In this document: one piece after another, positions 11,444 to 23,142 of the stretch
How positions within the stretch are numbered: position 1 is the first letter of the stretch
Layout: each line of letters opens with the position of its first letter
From: Zygnema cylindricum
Taxonomy: Eukaryota > Streptophyta > Zygnematophyceae > Zygnematales > Zygnemataceae
Reading direction: 5' to 3'
DNA: 64,000 bases
Assembly: GCA_037447655.1 (NCBI GenBank)
Contig: JBBHKE010001500.1
Coordinates: forward strand, 1 to 64,000
Notes under the pieces: model-generated
Told to the model about the DNA's origin: nothing
Seen by the model: only the letters and a program-made list of their open reading frames with translations
The model's database searches: none
Position numbers and translations under genes: made by a program

Positions 11444-11761
11444 GATCAATTAAATCGATGGCTAAAAAATAGAAAATAAGAAATTTTGGTCTTTACTTAT
11501 TTGAAATGAGATCGTGTAATTTTTGTAGCATGTTGTTATTAGTCTTGTGATTTGTTTCCAAATAAAGCCCCCCTTATGACGAGAACACCTTTATACAAAT
11601 GGTGTCAATGGATTTTTGTATTTTACAAATGATTTTTTACATAACTACGATTTATTCTGACTGCGTAAACGATGAATGAAATCATCAACTCCGATAAAAA
11701 AAGTACATGTTATTCTTGTTTTAAGTAGTAAAAAGATGGCCTTAAATTTGAGTGTCTGTAC

Positions 11762-12814
11762 TGTTGTTCTACAACCACCGTTGCAAGAGGAGAACCAGCA
11801 GTAGTAGTGGAAGTAGACATGAACACTAACAGAAACTATCAAAGTACCTACTCAACAGCCAACTTTGAACTGACACAAAATATGACCCAGAAACCCAATA
11901 TGCTTCAAATTTTCCACAGCTATACAAAATACAGTAAACTGACAATTCCCAAAATTGCAGCCAAAATGACTTAGTAAACCATAAGATATGATATTTGGAA
12001 GTTTCCCAAAAACCGCCCTCATAAAATCATATTCCTAAAACTGGATACTACAAAATTGGCGAAGTCCTAAGTTATATACTCACAGTGTGTATCTACTGAT
12101 CTACACTAATTTGGGTTACCGTTACTACGGTTATTATCCTGACTAACGACAAAGCATCCTACCTGTACGTCACTGTACCTTAAAAACCCTAATTATTATT
12201 TTCTAAAAACTTGATTAATAGAACACTATTTTTTATTACACTAAACTACAAACCAATGTTATTCAGATATTTACAGATATTGAACCGTACACAAAACGTT
12301 CCAACTGTACACAAAACGTTCCGAATGCTTAGTCAGCGGTAATCGCTAAAGTCCAGCCGAATGTGGTCGTGTAGTACGAAGCACCTGAGTGCTTCGTAAC
12401 TTGTGGTCCCACGCGAATCATGCTTGTGGTCCCTCGTGAATCACGCTTGTGGTCCCTCGTGAATCACGCTTGTGGTCTTGGGTGAATCGCGTCCGTTGGA
12501 GAAAATTCGATCGACGATGGTAACGTCGAACTGTACCATATGTTTTCGGAATACCCGTGTCAGATCCCGTTTTTCCGATCATGTGAATCGAATCGTCAAC
12601 TGTTTTGACACGTATGGCTGACTGTCGGCGCCACTCCAAAAAACCTGCATACGTTCTTTCGCCAACACGTGTCCTTGCAAAAGTACGATACACTATACTG
12701 TACTATTTGCTATTGCAACGCTAATAAAGGTAAGTATTACAGTAGACTACTAGGAAAATATCCTAAGTTATTTTTACCCCTATTTACTGAAATAAAGATT
12801 TATAAATTACAACA
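11762..12814 (-). repeat. 3' LTR of copia A (complete, 1053 bp)
   Basis: Minus-strand termini are TGTTGTAATTTATAAAT (12814) and ...GTAGAACAACA (11762), so TGTTG/CAACA bound it. A gag start codon lies inside, at 11820, 59 nt from the LTR end, encoding MSTSTTTAG-like residues. Compared with the 5' LTR it has two extra copies of a ~27-bp unit (cttgtggtccctcgtgaatcacg) at about 12420-12480. Confidence 0.9.
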
Positions 12815-12837
12815 CTCCCCTAAATCTTTAGACTCAG

Positions 12838-15800
12838 TTACTCACTTAGTTCAATAGCATCTCTGCAAAATTGTAACTTAGGATCACGAAGGGCTTTTGT
12901 TAACATGTTAGCCACCATTTTCTCATCCGGTAAATAACACAGTTTAACGACTTTTGCAAGTATTTTTTCTCTAACAAAGTGAAGTCTAACATCCATGTGT
13001 TTGCTCTTAAAGTGATGGCTAGGGTAAGAGGCAATTGCAATGGCTGCGTGGTTGTCACAGCAGATAGCTTGAGGACCAGTTTGCATATACCCAAGTTCTT
13101 GTAAAATGGACTTGACCCATAGGACCTCTTTGAGGGCGAAAGTTGCTGCAAAGTATTATGACTCCATTGTGGATTGAGCCGTAACCTTTTGAAATTTGCT
13201 ACTCCAGCAGCAAGTTCCATCTCCAATCTTCACAAAAAAGTCGGTCGTAGATTTCCGGCTTGGCATGTATCCATAGCTAGCATCACTCCATGTCTGTATT
13301 TTCACCTCTTCTCCTCCGAGAAAAAGCTTGAGATTTCAAGTACCTGCAAGATATCTCAACAACTTTTTTGCTGCTTCCCAATCTACCTTTTTAGGATTCT
13401 GCAGACTTCTACTCTGGATTCCCATAACTGTTGCAATGTCGGGTCTCGTACAGTTCATAAAATATAAAAGACTTCTAACTACATGTCTTAGTGGCTTTGA
13501 AGCCATAAACTCTTCCTCCCGTGTCTTTAGATTCTCACAAACCATTATGCCTGAGTCTAACTCAATTCCTTCCAATTTCTGCCTGAATTCCATGGGAGTT
13601 ATAGATCCTTTCACATCTTTCATTTCAAATCTTTCCAGTATGTTACCTATTGCTTCTTTCTGAGTCAACATAATCAACCTTTTGTTTTTGTCTCTTTCTA
13701 CCTGTAAACCTAAGATATACTTGGCCTATCCGAGGTACTTCATCTGAAACCTAGACCTTAAAGCCGCTTTAATGCGGTTTATTTCATACATTGACTTACT
13801 TATCAATAATGGATCATCCACCTCTATAGCAATGTAAATTATTCCATCCTCCTCTTGTAGAATATATACAGAATGATGTGAGCTAATTCTCTTAAAACCT
13901 AGCCCAGTCAAAAACTCATCTAACTTCAAATTCCATTGTCTCGGGGCTTGTTTCAGCCCAAACAAAGATTTCATCAGTTTGCACACCAATTCCTCCTTTC
14001 CTTTTTCTATTTACATATCGGGCTGTTTCATGTAGATGGTCTCTTCAAATTTTCCATGGAAGAAAGTAATTTTAACATCCATTTGTTGTATTTCCATGTT
14101 TTCTATAGCCGCTAGACTTAACAAGATTTTGACAGTGGGAAATCTAACAACTGGAGAGAAGGTTTTTTCAAAATCAATATCTTCTTTTTGATTATACCCC
14201 TTGGCCACTAGTCTGGCCTTGTACATTTCAATGGTGTTGTCCGGGTTCAACTTCACCTTGAATACCCATTTGTTGCCGATGGCTTTTCTGCCTGGTGGAA
14301 GATCCACCAGCTCCCACGTCTGTGCCTCTATAATAGATTCCATTTCATCGTTCGCCGCCTCGATCCAATGATTTCTCTCAGGTGATGATAAAGCCTCCTG
14401 AATTGTTAGAGGATCCTCTGTAGCTGCAAAAAAAGAAAAGTGAGAGCTTGCTTGCAGACGGCTGCTAGATCTCTTTCCCCCCGAAAATTCTGAGGCTGAA
14501 ATTGTTGGCAGTCTCCGATTTGAGAGCCTTTATTGATCCGCGACCTGTGGTGTAACCGTTTGTTCCGCTTAAGCTAGAACTTGTGGTGAAGCCTCCTGTG
14601 AAGTCACTAAAGGAATTCAAGGAGGAGTAGTCCCATTTGGCTGTGGAAAGTAAACCCGCTGTGTGTGGTGAAAAATGACATATTCTTGGTTTGCCTTTGC
14701 CGGTTTGTCTAACACTTGAAAAGAGTCAACCGAATCCATCTCATCTTTAATCTAGATATTTCTAGAAATAACCACTTTCTGTTTCTCAAATACAAAAACT
14801 CTATAACCTTTTGCATTATCATCATACCCCATGAAAATTCCTGGTAAGCCGTTAGCATCCATTTTCCATCTATCATGTGAAGTATCTAGAATAAAACACT
14901 TGCTGCCAAAGATCTTAAAGTGACAAACACTAGATTTTTCTCCTGTCCAAATCTCAAAGGGTGTAGTGCTAATAGATCTAGAAGCAATTCTATTCTTAGT
15001 ATAAACAGCGCAGTTAAGTGCTTCAGCCCAGAATTTCAAATCTTGCCCTTTATCTGCAAGCATGGACCGAGCACTTTCGGTCACTATCTTGTTTAATCTC
15101 TCAAAAACACCATACTGCTCCGGTGTATATAGAACTGTGCGATTGTGAGTGATACCTTCTTGAAGGAGAAACTCTTCGAATTCCTTTGATGTATATTCTC
15201 CCCCAGTGTGTGATCTTTGCACCAAGATTGGAACTCCATGAAGCTTTTCCGCCCACGCTTTGTAGTGTTCGAAGTGAGTAAACACTTCACTTTTATGTTG
15301 CATGAAATAAAATTTGGTATATCTCGACTAGTCATCTGTAAATGTAACCATATAGTGGACGCCTCCAGCCGAAGCCACTTGTGAAGGACCGAAAACATCA
15401 AAATGTATTCGCTACAAAACTTTCTCCGATCTGTGGTCTGTTTCCTGTGGAAATGGCAATTTGTCGATCTTGCCAAGTGAACAACCATCACCTGATTTTA
15501 TAGAATGGGAACTGAGAGAAACTCCTTCAACTTTTCCCGAATTCACCATTTTTTTTAAGTTATTATAATTCATATGTCCTAATTTTTTATGCCACAACTC
15601 ATAATCCGATTGGACACTGGAGTAGAGAACATCATTTTATTTATATTCAGCCATGTCCATCTGATACATTTTGCTAGCATCTGTAGTTCATGTTACTGTT
15701 ACTTTCTCTTTCTTGCTAACAACCTGTCTACCTCCTTTCAGAATGAATTCAAAGCCTTTGCTCACCACTAATGATGTAGAAAAAAGATTTTTCTTAAAGT

Positions 15801-16400
15801 CTGGAACAAACAAAACATTGTGAAGGGTTCTTTCTACCGACTTTCCCCCCACATCTACCATCAAAGATACCTCACCGTGAGCTGAGGTTTGAACACTCAT
15901 GCCACAGGCATAGTAAATACTCTTTCGAGATGTTTGCTGCAGATTCGTAAAAGCCGCCTTGTTCCAACACATATGGGCAGACGCTCCCGTTTCCATGATC
16001 CATCCTGCATCCTTAGAACCCTCCATGGCTGCCGCCATAGCAAATAATGTCGTATCCTCTGTCTCATTGAAGCTTAAAGACTCATCTGCATTAGTCGCAA
16101 AAGTTGAAAAAAGAGCATTTCCACGGGTATGATTACTAGAGAAGCCTCTGTGATATTGGCTTTGTTGCCAACATGGCCAGTATAAACTTGTCTCATTAGC
16201 CTTTTTCAGCTTAGGACAATACCTGTATCCATGACCCTTCTCAGAACAATAAAAGCAAGTAATAGAAGATGGCCCATTCTGCCTCTGATTATACTGAGTA
16301 AACTGATTCTGATTTTGGTTAAACAGACTCTTGTTTTATTAATCTGATTTCTTTTGTCAAAGCTTGTGGAAAAATCTTCAACCCTTCCTTCTCCTTCAAG
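12838..16400 (-). pseudogene. copia A gag-pol remnant
   Basis: Read on the minus strand. Gag zinc knuckle at about 16250-16205 (CFYCSEKGHGYRYC). Protease motif near 15997, GWIMETGASAHMC, where the catalytic Asp of D-T-G-A is Glu. GAG-pre-integrase 15597-15412 (MWHKKLGHMNY). Integrase 15303-14752, with the Asp of the usual RSDNGGEY loop replaced (RSHTGGEY). RT 14343-13336 in three frames, with the YVDD box altered to EVDD at about 13835. RNase H end 13086-12838 (CDNHAAIAIA, KSKHMDVRLHFVREKI). Stops and frameshifts separate every block. Copia polyprotein would form a cytoplasmic particle, copy RNA to DNA and integrate it; this copy cannot. Confidence 0.9.
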
Positions 16401-16412
16401 GAGTTTAGTATA

Positions 16413-17117
16413 GTCCTAAGTTATATACTCACAGTGTATATCTTCTGATCTACACTAAATTGGGTAACCATTACTACAGTTATTATCCTGACTAACGACA
16501 AAGCATCCTACGTGTACGTCACTGTACCTTAAAAACCCTAATTATTATTTTCTAAAAACCTGATTAATTGAACACTATTTTTTATTACACTAAACTACAA
16601 ACCAATGTTATTCAGATATTTACAGATATTGAACCGTACACAAAACGTTCCAACCGTACACAAAACGTTCCAAATGCTTAGTCAGCGGTAATCGCTAAAG
16701 TCCAGTTGAATGTGGTCGTGTAGTACGAAGCACCTTAGTGCTTCGTAACTTGTGGTCCCACGCGAATCACGCTTGTGGTCTTGGGTGAATCGCGTCCGTT
16801 GGAGAAAATTCGATCGACGATGGTAACGTCGAACTGTACCATATGTTTTCGGAATACCCGGGTCAGATCCCGTTTTTCCGATCATGTGAATCGAATCGTC
16901 AACTGTTTTGACACGTATGGCTGACTGTCGGCGCCACTCCGAAAAACCTGCATACGTTCTTTCGCCGACAGGTGTCCTTGCAAAAGTACGATACACTATA
17001 CTGTACTATTTGCTATTGCAACGCTAATACAGGTAAGTATTACAGTAGACTACTAGGAAAATATCCTAAGTTATTTTTACCCCTATTTACTGAAATAAAT
17101 ATTTATAAATTACAACA
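16413..17117 (-). repeat. 5' LTR of copia A, truncated
   Basis: Matches 12089-12814 at high identity, starting TGTTGTAATTTATAAATATT at 17117. It stops abruptly at about 16413, where LTR sequence is fused to gag (…ggagttta|gta). The missing part is the U5 end with the gag ATG, the primer-binding site and the first part of gag. Confidence 0.88.
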
Positions 17118-17122
17118 TGTAC

Positions 17123-17598
17123 CTAATGGCCTCACCTTCTACCAATATTAGAGTTAAACTCAATCAAAATACTCTAAATCAAAATTTTGTCTTATTTCGA
17201 TCGTGTGATGTCACGATCGGATGATACGACCTTACCTCCCGATTGCTTAGAGAATTCTATGAGACTACAAGGAATAAGCTTTATTAAAAATGTGCGATAA
17301 TAAACCAAAACGACAATAAAGCGAAAAATAAAGTTTGGGAAGCGTTTCTGTTCTGAAATAAGTTATATTATAAGCTACAATTGAAATTGTGGAGCTTTTC
17401 ATACCGTTTAATCGTTGAAATGGTAAAATGGTTTCTCGTTTTAATTCGTTTTTTTGTTGAAGGTTTTTTATACAGCATGTTGGCTGGTGTGAATTTGTAA
17501 GTCAATTTAGCGCCTTACACTTACAACTTTATCGAATAACAAGAGTGAGTTTTGTCGAGTTTTATTTACTAAGGGAGTCGTATTTTTGGAAAAAAAAG

Positions 17599-17632
<34 letters not shown>

Positions 17633-17820
17633 CCATGAGTTTTGTTTGTTTATGGAGTCTAGTTATGGTGATTGGTAAAAAGAAAAAAATGAATTGAAAC
17701 TTTTGGTCTTAGTTTATTTTGAATTCCCAAAAACTTGAAAAGGTTTTAATGAATAAGATGTGTTGCTAAATACTTTTTGTTTAGATTTTCGATTTAACAT
17801 GATAGATTAGTGTACATTAC
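17123..17820. other. AT-rich filler with a (TA)n tract
   Basis: (TA)n at 17599-17632. Nothing else recognised. Confidence 0.6.
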
Positions 17821-17869
17821 CTTGTTTTGTTTTTTTTGTTTTGTAATTGTTTGTCACGTTGCGTATCAT

Positions 17870-18800
17870 CCATGAATTCCATTTCATGGACGTCATCATT
17901 CCCTTCCTACTTCCCTTTGCTCACGCCATCCGTATTTCTCACCCTCCTCCTCATCTTTTTTCTACTTATCGGTTTCTACATCTCTTTTTATCTCTCACAA
18001 ATTCGCCATTCCTTTCTTACCTCTCACTAAGCTTTGTTTCCTCTCTATCGACTTGCCATCACTTCCTCCACCCACCTTGTCTCCTCCATATCTCCCTAAA
18101 TCTATGGTGAAAAACGCTCCCTCTCCCGGTTTGCCTGTCCCTCTGCGTCGCCATATTTCTCGCCTCCCCTCTCCCCATAAGTTTGCTTCACCTCCCCCTC
18201 CTTTTCCCTTCTCTCTCCCTGCCTCTGCTACCTTTTCTCTATTCCTCCTCTCCCCCTCTTGCCCTCTCGGTCTGCCTCTCTTTATTAGTTAATCCCTTTT
18301 CTCCCCTTATATTTTTATCCCTTTTTTTTCTCTTCTTTCCCTCGTTCTCACTTTTCTCTATTCCTCCTCTCCCCCTCTTGCCCTCTCGGTCTGCCTCTCT
18401 TTATTAGTTAATCCCTTTTCTCCCCTTATATTTTTATCCCTTTTTTTTCTCTTCTTTCCCTCGTTCTCACCTCTCACAGAGCCAATCCCGCTCACTCTTA
18501 ATCTGCCTCCCACTTTTATTTTTGATATCACTTCCGTTCTCCCCCTCCTCTTCTATCTCTCCACCCTGCCTCCCTCCCTCTCAATCTGCCTCTCCCCCTC
18601 TCTCCCTCTTAATCTTCCTCTCCCCCTCTCTCCCTCTTAATCTGCCTCTCTCTATGCGTGAATCCCTCTCTCTTCCTATATTTTTACCCCTTCCCCTCCT
18701 CACGTTGATGAAGCCGATCGCACCCCTCTCAAAGTTCCTCCCCCCCCCCCCCCCCCCCCCCCCTCTTAAATGCCGCCCCCTCACCTTCGCTCTATCCCAC
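17870..18800. repeat. CT-rich low-complexity block with duplication and poly-C
   Basis: A pyrimidine-rich block. Positions 18237-18355 are repeated almost exactly at 18356-18474 (119-bp period, 'ctattcctcctctccccctc' start). A run of 24 C occupies 18740-18763. Frames of Pro/Leu/Ser (plus) and Gly/Arg/Glu (minus) are compositional. Confidence 0.85.
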
Positions 18801-18969
18801 TCCCTTTTCCTAGCCATCCTGAAATTATTTCATTTTAGTTGTTTTGTTTTTTGTATCTTTTGTTTTATTATTTTTTATTTGTTTGTTTCGATTTGCATTT
18901 CATTTATTTTGTTTGTGGTTCCTAATTTGTTTCTCGTTTTTTTGTTATCTAATTTGCAGTTGTGACGTA

Positions 18970-19880
18970 CATTTTATTACCGCCACATTTGCAACCAAAT
19001 GAGAATGAAAGTGAGGTATAAAAGAAAAAGTTTTGAACGAGATGGAGAAAGTGAGGGAGGAGAGGAAAGAGGAAGGTGAGGAAAGGAAGGAGTAGAGGTG
19101 AGAGATGAAAGAGGGGAAAGAAAAAAATAGTGATTTTAAAATAGTGATAGTAAGAGTTGCATAGATTTATAGTGCGTTTGGTTTTTTATTCGAAAAATGA
19201 CAAAAGAAAATAGAATATAGAGAAATCTAGGAAGGAGTATTTTTTTAGTTTTTACTAGGTTTTTACATCGGTAATTTTCCGCGATAGGTTTGTGTTTATT
19301 CCGTTGTCAATTAATATTGTATTCGGTTCTATATCTATGGTTAAAATGTACATTTGCCAATTTTTGTACGATATTTATGTGCCCCGTGAAAGGAATATAA
19401 AAGAAAGCGATTTGTCGATTATGGTATTATTTTATGTCATCCACTTTTTTGTTTATATGTTTTATTTGTGTTTTTTGGGTTTTGTATTCTACATATGATT
19501 TTGATTTATGTTTATAAATTATGCTTTTGATTGTTAAAAAATTATGCTCCGATGTTATTTTGATAACGACATTAAAAAAAAAACGGTACATGAGAATTAA
19601 TTTACTACCGAAATGAAAAAAAGCAAAGACAATACAAAAAAATGACTGATGATTGTTGATTTTGAATTCGGTGGACCAAACAGAAGAGAAGAAGTGGATG
19701 TTTTGTTTACTATTTCGGAAGAAAAATATAAATCCGGAACACAATTTATTTTTGTATTAATAAATATAGAATACAATTCTCTGTGTAAAGACTACGCGTG
19801 CTTCACATCACAGAGAAGTATATTTACGGTATAGTCCATTAAATATAGCTATGTATGACTTCTATTTATAATATAGCTAA
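18970..19880. other. AT-rich stretch, no gene seen
   Basis: A purine-rich patch at 19030-19130, then AT-rich DNA. Short frames at 19292-19498 (hydrophobic) and 19649-19834 have no recognisable feature. Confidence 0.5.
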
Positions 19881-19892
19881 AGTTGCATCGTT

Positions 19893-20035
19893 CAGCGACG
19901 ACACATTTTCGTTGCTGAATGGTAAAAATTCTGTTTACCATCAGATTTACCATTCAGCGATGAGACCTTCTCGTCGCTGAATTGTGGTGCCGAATTTGTA
20001 AATTTCAGCGACGAGATTGTCTCGTCGCTGGAGCA
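19893..20035. repeat. subterminal palindrome array of L, left
   Basis: Units CAGCGACGAcacattttCGTTGCTG (19893), CAGCGATGAgaccttCTCGTCGCTG (19957) and CAGCGACGAgattgtCTCGTCGCTG (20008) are each near-perfect hairpins. Confidence 0.8.
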
Positions 20036-20377
20036 GTCTAAATGTCGGATCTGACTTAGCGATTCACGGCATTCGTCGCCCAACATGGAATACAACATGA
20101 AACACATGATTCCCAAAATACATTGAAAACATCATTAACATCCAATGTCATTCGAGTTTTTTTCCAATCGATCATTTTCAATATCAAACTTCAAAATGAA
20201 AAACAAAGAAGGATATGATTATATTCAACTTATCACGGATACAATTTATGTGACATACTTTGATCAACGCTAAGTACAATTACCACACTAACCACCGAAA
20301 ACTACTTAAAAAAAAATTAACTCAAAATTATTAGTTCTATAATTTTATGCTAACCTTCATTCCCACTTCACTAATTA

Positions 20378-22236
20378 AACCACTTCTCTATGAAAAGACT
20401 CAAAATCTTCGTTCTCCCATTCCGCGTCATCAAGGACTTCATCCTCCCGAGTGTTGGCGTCTTGAATGCCTCAGACAAAATCTCGTGCCGATGTAGAAGG
20501 AATCGGCACCTCATCGCCTTCGAAATGGCATAGCCATTTCATGGTGATGACTTGTAAATGCGGGGTGAGCATTTTCTCCTCCCATTTCCCGTCCTTCAAT
20601 GACAAGCCGCACTGAATCATAGATTTACGTGCGTAACCCATCCCTTGATTGTCCTTCATTGCGTTGACTTCGCGAATTCAACCGCGAGCCAACTTAAGGA
20701 AGAAAGCCTTCCCGGGTCAGAGTAGCTTCCCGGACCAATATTTGCCACTCGGATGGGACCACGCATGCTTCTCGATCCCGTTCATTTTCCAATCCTCCCA
20801 TTTCCGCGAACAAACCTCCTTAATTTTGGAAATGACGAACGTTTCAGCGGGTTGCACGAGGTGAGTCGCGCAAGGAGGGAAGAAGTGGAGCATAGTCCTC
20901 TTGGCCAGTAATATTGGCTCAACTCCTCGTAATTGTTGTGCCCGCCACAATTGTCGAGGAATATTATTTTTTCACGTCCAACTCCTCGGAATTGTTGTGC
21001 CCGCCACAATTGTCGAGGAATATTATTTTTTCACGTCCTTCGCGGTCTCCTTGGTAAGACCTCGGCTCTTCTATCCATTGCGGGAAAACGGTTTTATCAT
21101 TCCATCCTTTGGGGCCGGTTCGGTAGCAAACTCCTACAAAAGGAAAAAATAAATGATAGGGGGATAGGGCGAGTTACGTGAGGGGGAGAGAAAGAGGGAG
21201 AGGGAGAGGAAGCCGATAGGGGGCGGAGAGGGAGAGAGGAGAGGGGAAACTCATATTTTCATAGAGAGGAATACGTACAAAATATAGGAAAATAACGAAG
21301 ATGCAAAATATTTCAAAGATTAAAATGTAATGAAACTTACCCGGTACATTGTCGGCAAGGCCCTTTATCGGGTAATTTCGACCGCGGTTTTTGAATATTA
21401 TCACGTGCATTCGCTCCTCCCGTGAGTCGTACCATCAAGGTGATGGACTCTCCACCACCCGCAACGTCGGCGTATCTTACAACCTCGTCGCCGCAAAAGC
21501 CCAAAGTGTTCTTGTTGTCCATATTTACAATTAAGTGGGTTTCGTTCATGTTCTCGACCAAATCCTCGTTTAAACGACCTATTATCCACCAAAAAATATA
21601 TAAAAACACAAAAGAAAACATAACACAAGTAACTATAATGAAAAAAATGACATTCTTGGTTTACATTGTAGTAATCTTTAGAAAGTTAGTGGGTTACTAA
21701 GACAACAAATGTCCTTTACACACTCGCTTCCATCAACACGCACGAAAAAGATACTAAATAATAAATTTTATATGATAAGAAGCAACAAAGGGAAGGAAAA
21801 CACGAGGCTTACCCGCTAGAAATCCTCTTTTTAATACGCCCATGTGATATGCCACGGTCCTCTCGATGTATTCCTCCTTCTCCGAACTTAATTGTAGTTT
21901 GCCCTTTTGAGCTCAGGCGACAATGCTATGCTTTTTGAAAAAGTGTTGAATCCAACGCTGAGTGATTCTAATGTCGATCACTTCACCATTGTCGTCGATA
22001 AATTCCGGCGCACCATTCTTCTTCATTTCGAAAATGATGAAATTAGCCATTTTACCCAAAATTAATGTTGACATTTTCATGCCCGCCTTTTGGAATCGCA
22101 AAAATTCGTCCATTAAGTCGTTGTGAACCTTCGTCACCCATGGTAGCTCTTTCCTACCCCTTCCCGGTAACGCCTTCGTTACCGCCACGCTCCTCCTTCC
22201 AAAACCCGAAGTAGATAAGGTGAGAGTAGTTTCCTT
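20378..22236 (-). pseudogene. pogo-like DDE_1 transposase, three exons
   Basis: Exon 1 (to 21813) holds an N-terminal helix-turn-helix region (LPGRGRKELPWV ... ITQRWIQHFFKKHSIVA) ending at a GTAAGC donor. Exon 2 (21578-21341) carries MNETHLIVNMDNKNTLGF, GDEVVRYADV and MVRLTGG, and ends at a GTAAGT donor. Exon 3 starts at 21133 after a pyrimidine-rich TTTTGTAG acceptor. Splicing joins NYPIKGLADNVPG to VCYRTGPKGW in frame, then FPQWIEEPR, FLDNCGGHNN and PPCATHLVQPAETFVI, and a C-terminal block (MIQCGLSLKDGKWE, 20600). Lesions: TGA after HSIVA (21912), a 1-nt shift near 21405, a 59-bp tandem duplication over the second catalytic Asp (20921-21038) and a stop near 20470. The triad reads N-D-E where family members have D-D-D. 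Confidence 0.82.
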
Positions 22237-22369
22237 ATCCCTTTAAGTACCGCCACCTTTTCGACCCACCACCGCCTTGCCTTCTGGTACTCTGTAATTG
22301 GAGTAAATAAAGAAGAAATATTAGTCACTAAATATCTACATAAAAAACCATTGCATTTTAAAAATCGCT

Positions 22370-22615
22370 TCAGCGAAGAGGATTTGTCGTCGCCAAATTC
22401 AGCAACGACAAATCCTCGTCCCTGAATCAGCGTCGACTGCTGGTCGTTGCTGAATTAGGCGACGAAAATCTGTCGTCGCTAATTTTAGCGACGACCATCT
22501 GTCGTCGCTGTATCGACGTTTAGCTGTAAATTATGATTTCGGGAGAGTTATGGTTGAGCGACGACTAAAATTCGTCGCTTCTTTTGTTAGTTTGTAGGTT
22601 AGCGACGACAAAATA
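22370..22615. repeat. subterminal palindrome array of L, right
   Basis: Hairpin units built on the same core as on the left side: 22372-22425, about 22437-22480, 22486-22512 (TTAGCGACGAccatctGTCGTCGCTG) and 22556-22580. Confidence 0.78.
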
Positions 22616-22848
22616 AAAAGAGAAGGATAAATGAACAAATTCGGAAATCATTAACATACAGATTACCGCAAATTTTTTTGAGACAACTCCCGTGTGAGCC
22701 TCGTCACTTGTTATTGTTGGGCGGCCAGTTGGTTAGTGAGTGCCCTAATTATTCGTGGCCAATCCTCTTCTGTCGGTGGTGGAGGGGCGCTAATCGGACG
22801 GCGAACCCTTGGGATTTCGCATAGACGGGGTCGCCTCACTCGAAGATT

Positions 22849-23142
22849 TCAGAACTTATGTAGAACCGACGTACGAGCTGTTCGAAAAGCCATTAACTTG
22901 GGAGTGTTTTGACAATACTTGAGGACGGTGTATAGGCGGGGGTCCCACGGATGGCGAAGCCGCAATAACGCTGGAACATTCACCCGAAAATCGCGGTTGT
23001 CGTGAACAATCCACGTATGCCGTAGATCCGCCGGATCGAATTGCCGTATGTGGGCAAACGTCGAGCCTCCGTCGTCACCGTCGATAAAAAGCCACGTCGG
23101 ATGAGCGGGGACATACGGGGGGATGTGGAGAATTTCCACCAT
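22849..23142 (-). CDS. hypothetical frame, 97 codons
   Basis: An open minus-strand frame with higher GC than its surroundings and a non-repetitive composition (…HPTWLFIDGDDGGSTFAHIRQFD…). No domain recognised. It lies just upstream of transposon L on the same strand, so it could be an upstream exon, an accessory frame of L, or chance. No start context or splice signal decides between these. Confidence 0.25.
   Translation of the reverse strand: MVEILHIPPYVPAHPTWLFIDGDDGGSTFAHIRQFDPADLRHTWIVHDNRDFRVNVPALLRLRHPWDPRLYTVLKYCQNTPKLMAFRTARTSVLHKF

Larger units (their letters stand above)
11762..17117 (-). mobile_element. copia LTR retrotransposon A
   Basis: A Ty1/copia element read on the minus strand: 5' LTR at the right (16413-17117, truncated), gag-pol remnants in the middle, polypurine tract (AGGGGAG next to 12815), 3' LTR at the left (11762-12814). 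The 5-bp target duplication TGTAC is perfect (11757-11761 and 17118-17122), so both outer ends are original. The domain order gag zinc knuckle, protease, integrase, RT, RNase H is copia-type. The 5' LTR has lost its last ~325 bp together with the primer site and the gag N-terminus: LTR sequence joins internal gag at about 16412. The element is therefore dead even apart from its stops. Confidence 0.92.
19888..22625 (-). mobile_element. pogo-like DNA transposon L
   Basis: A minus-strand transposase gene (20378-22236) sits between two arrays of short palindromic units built on AGCGACGA/TCGTCGCT: three hairpin units at 19893-20035 on one side and at least four at 22370-22615 on the other. Such subterminal arrays usually bind the transposase. 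The exact termini and target duplication were not resolved. Transposase type (DDE_1, CenpB-like DNA-binding domain) places it near pogo/Jerky elements, which duplicate TA. Confidence 0.7.

Noticed and set aside
12418-12693. Minus-strand frame MYRTFARTRVGERTYAG..., with a copy at 16682-16996
   Set aside because: Lies in the LTRs of element A and appears twice only because the LTRs are repeats; no domain.
18522-18965. 147-codon Pro/Leu-rich frame
   Set aside because: Spans the CT block and the poly-C run; compositional.
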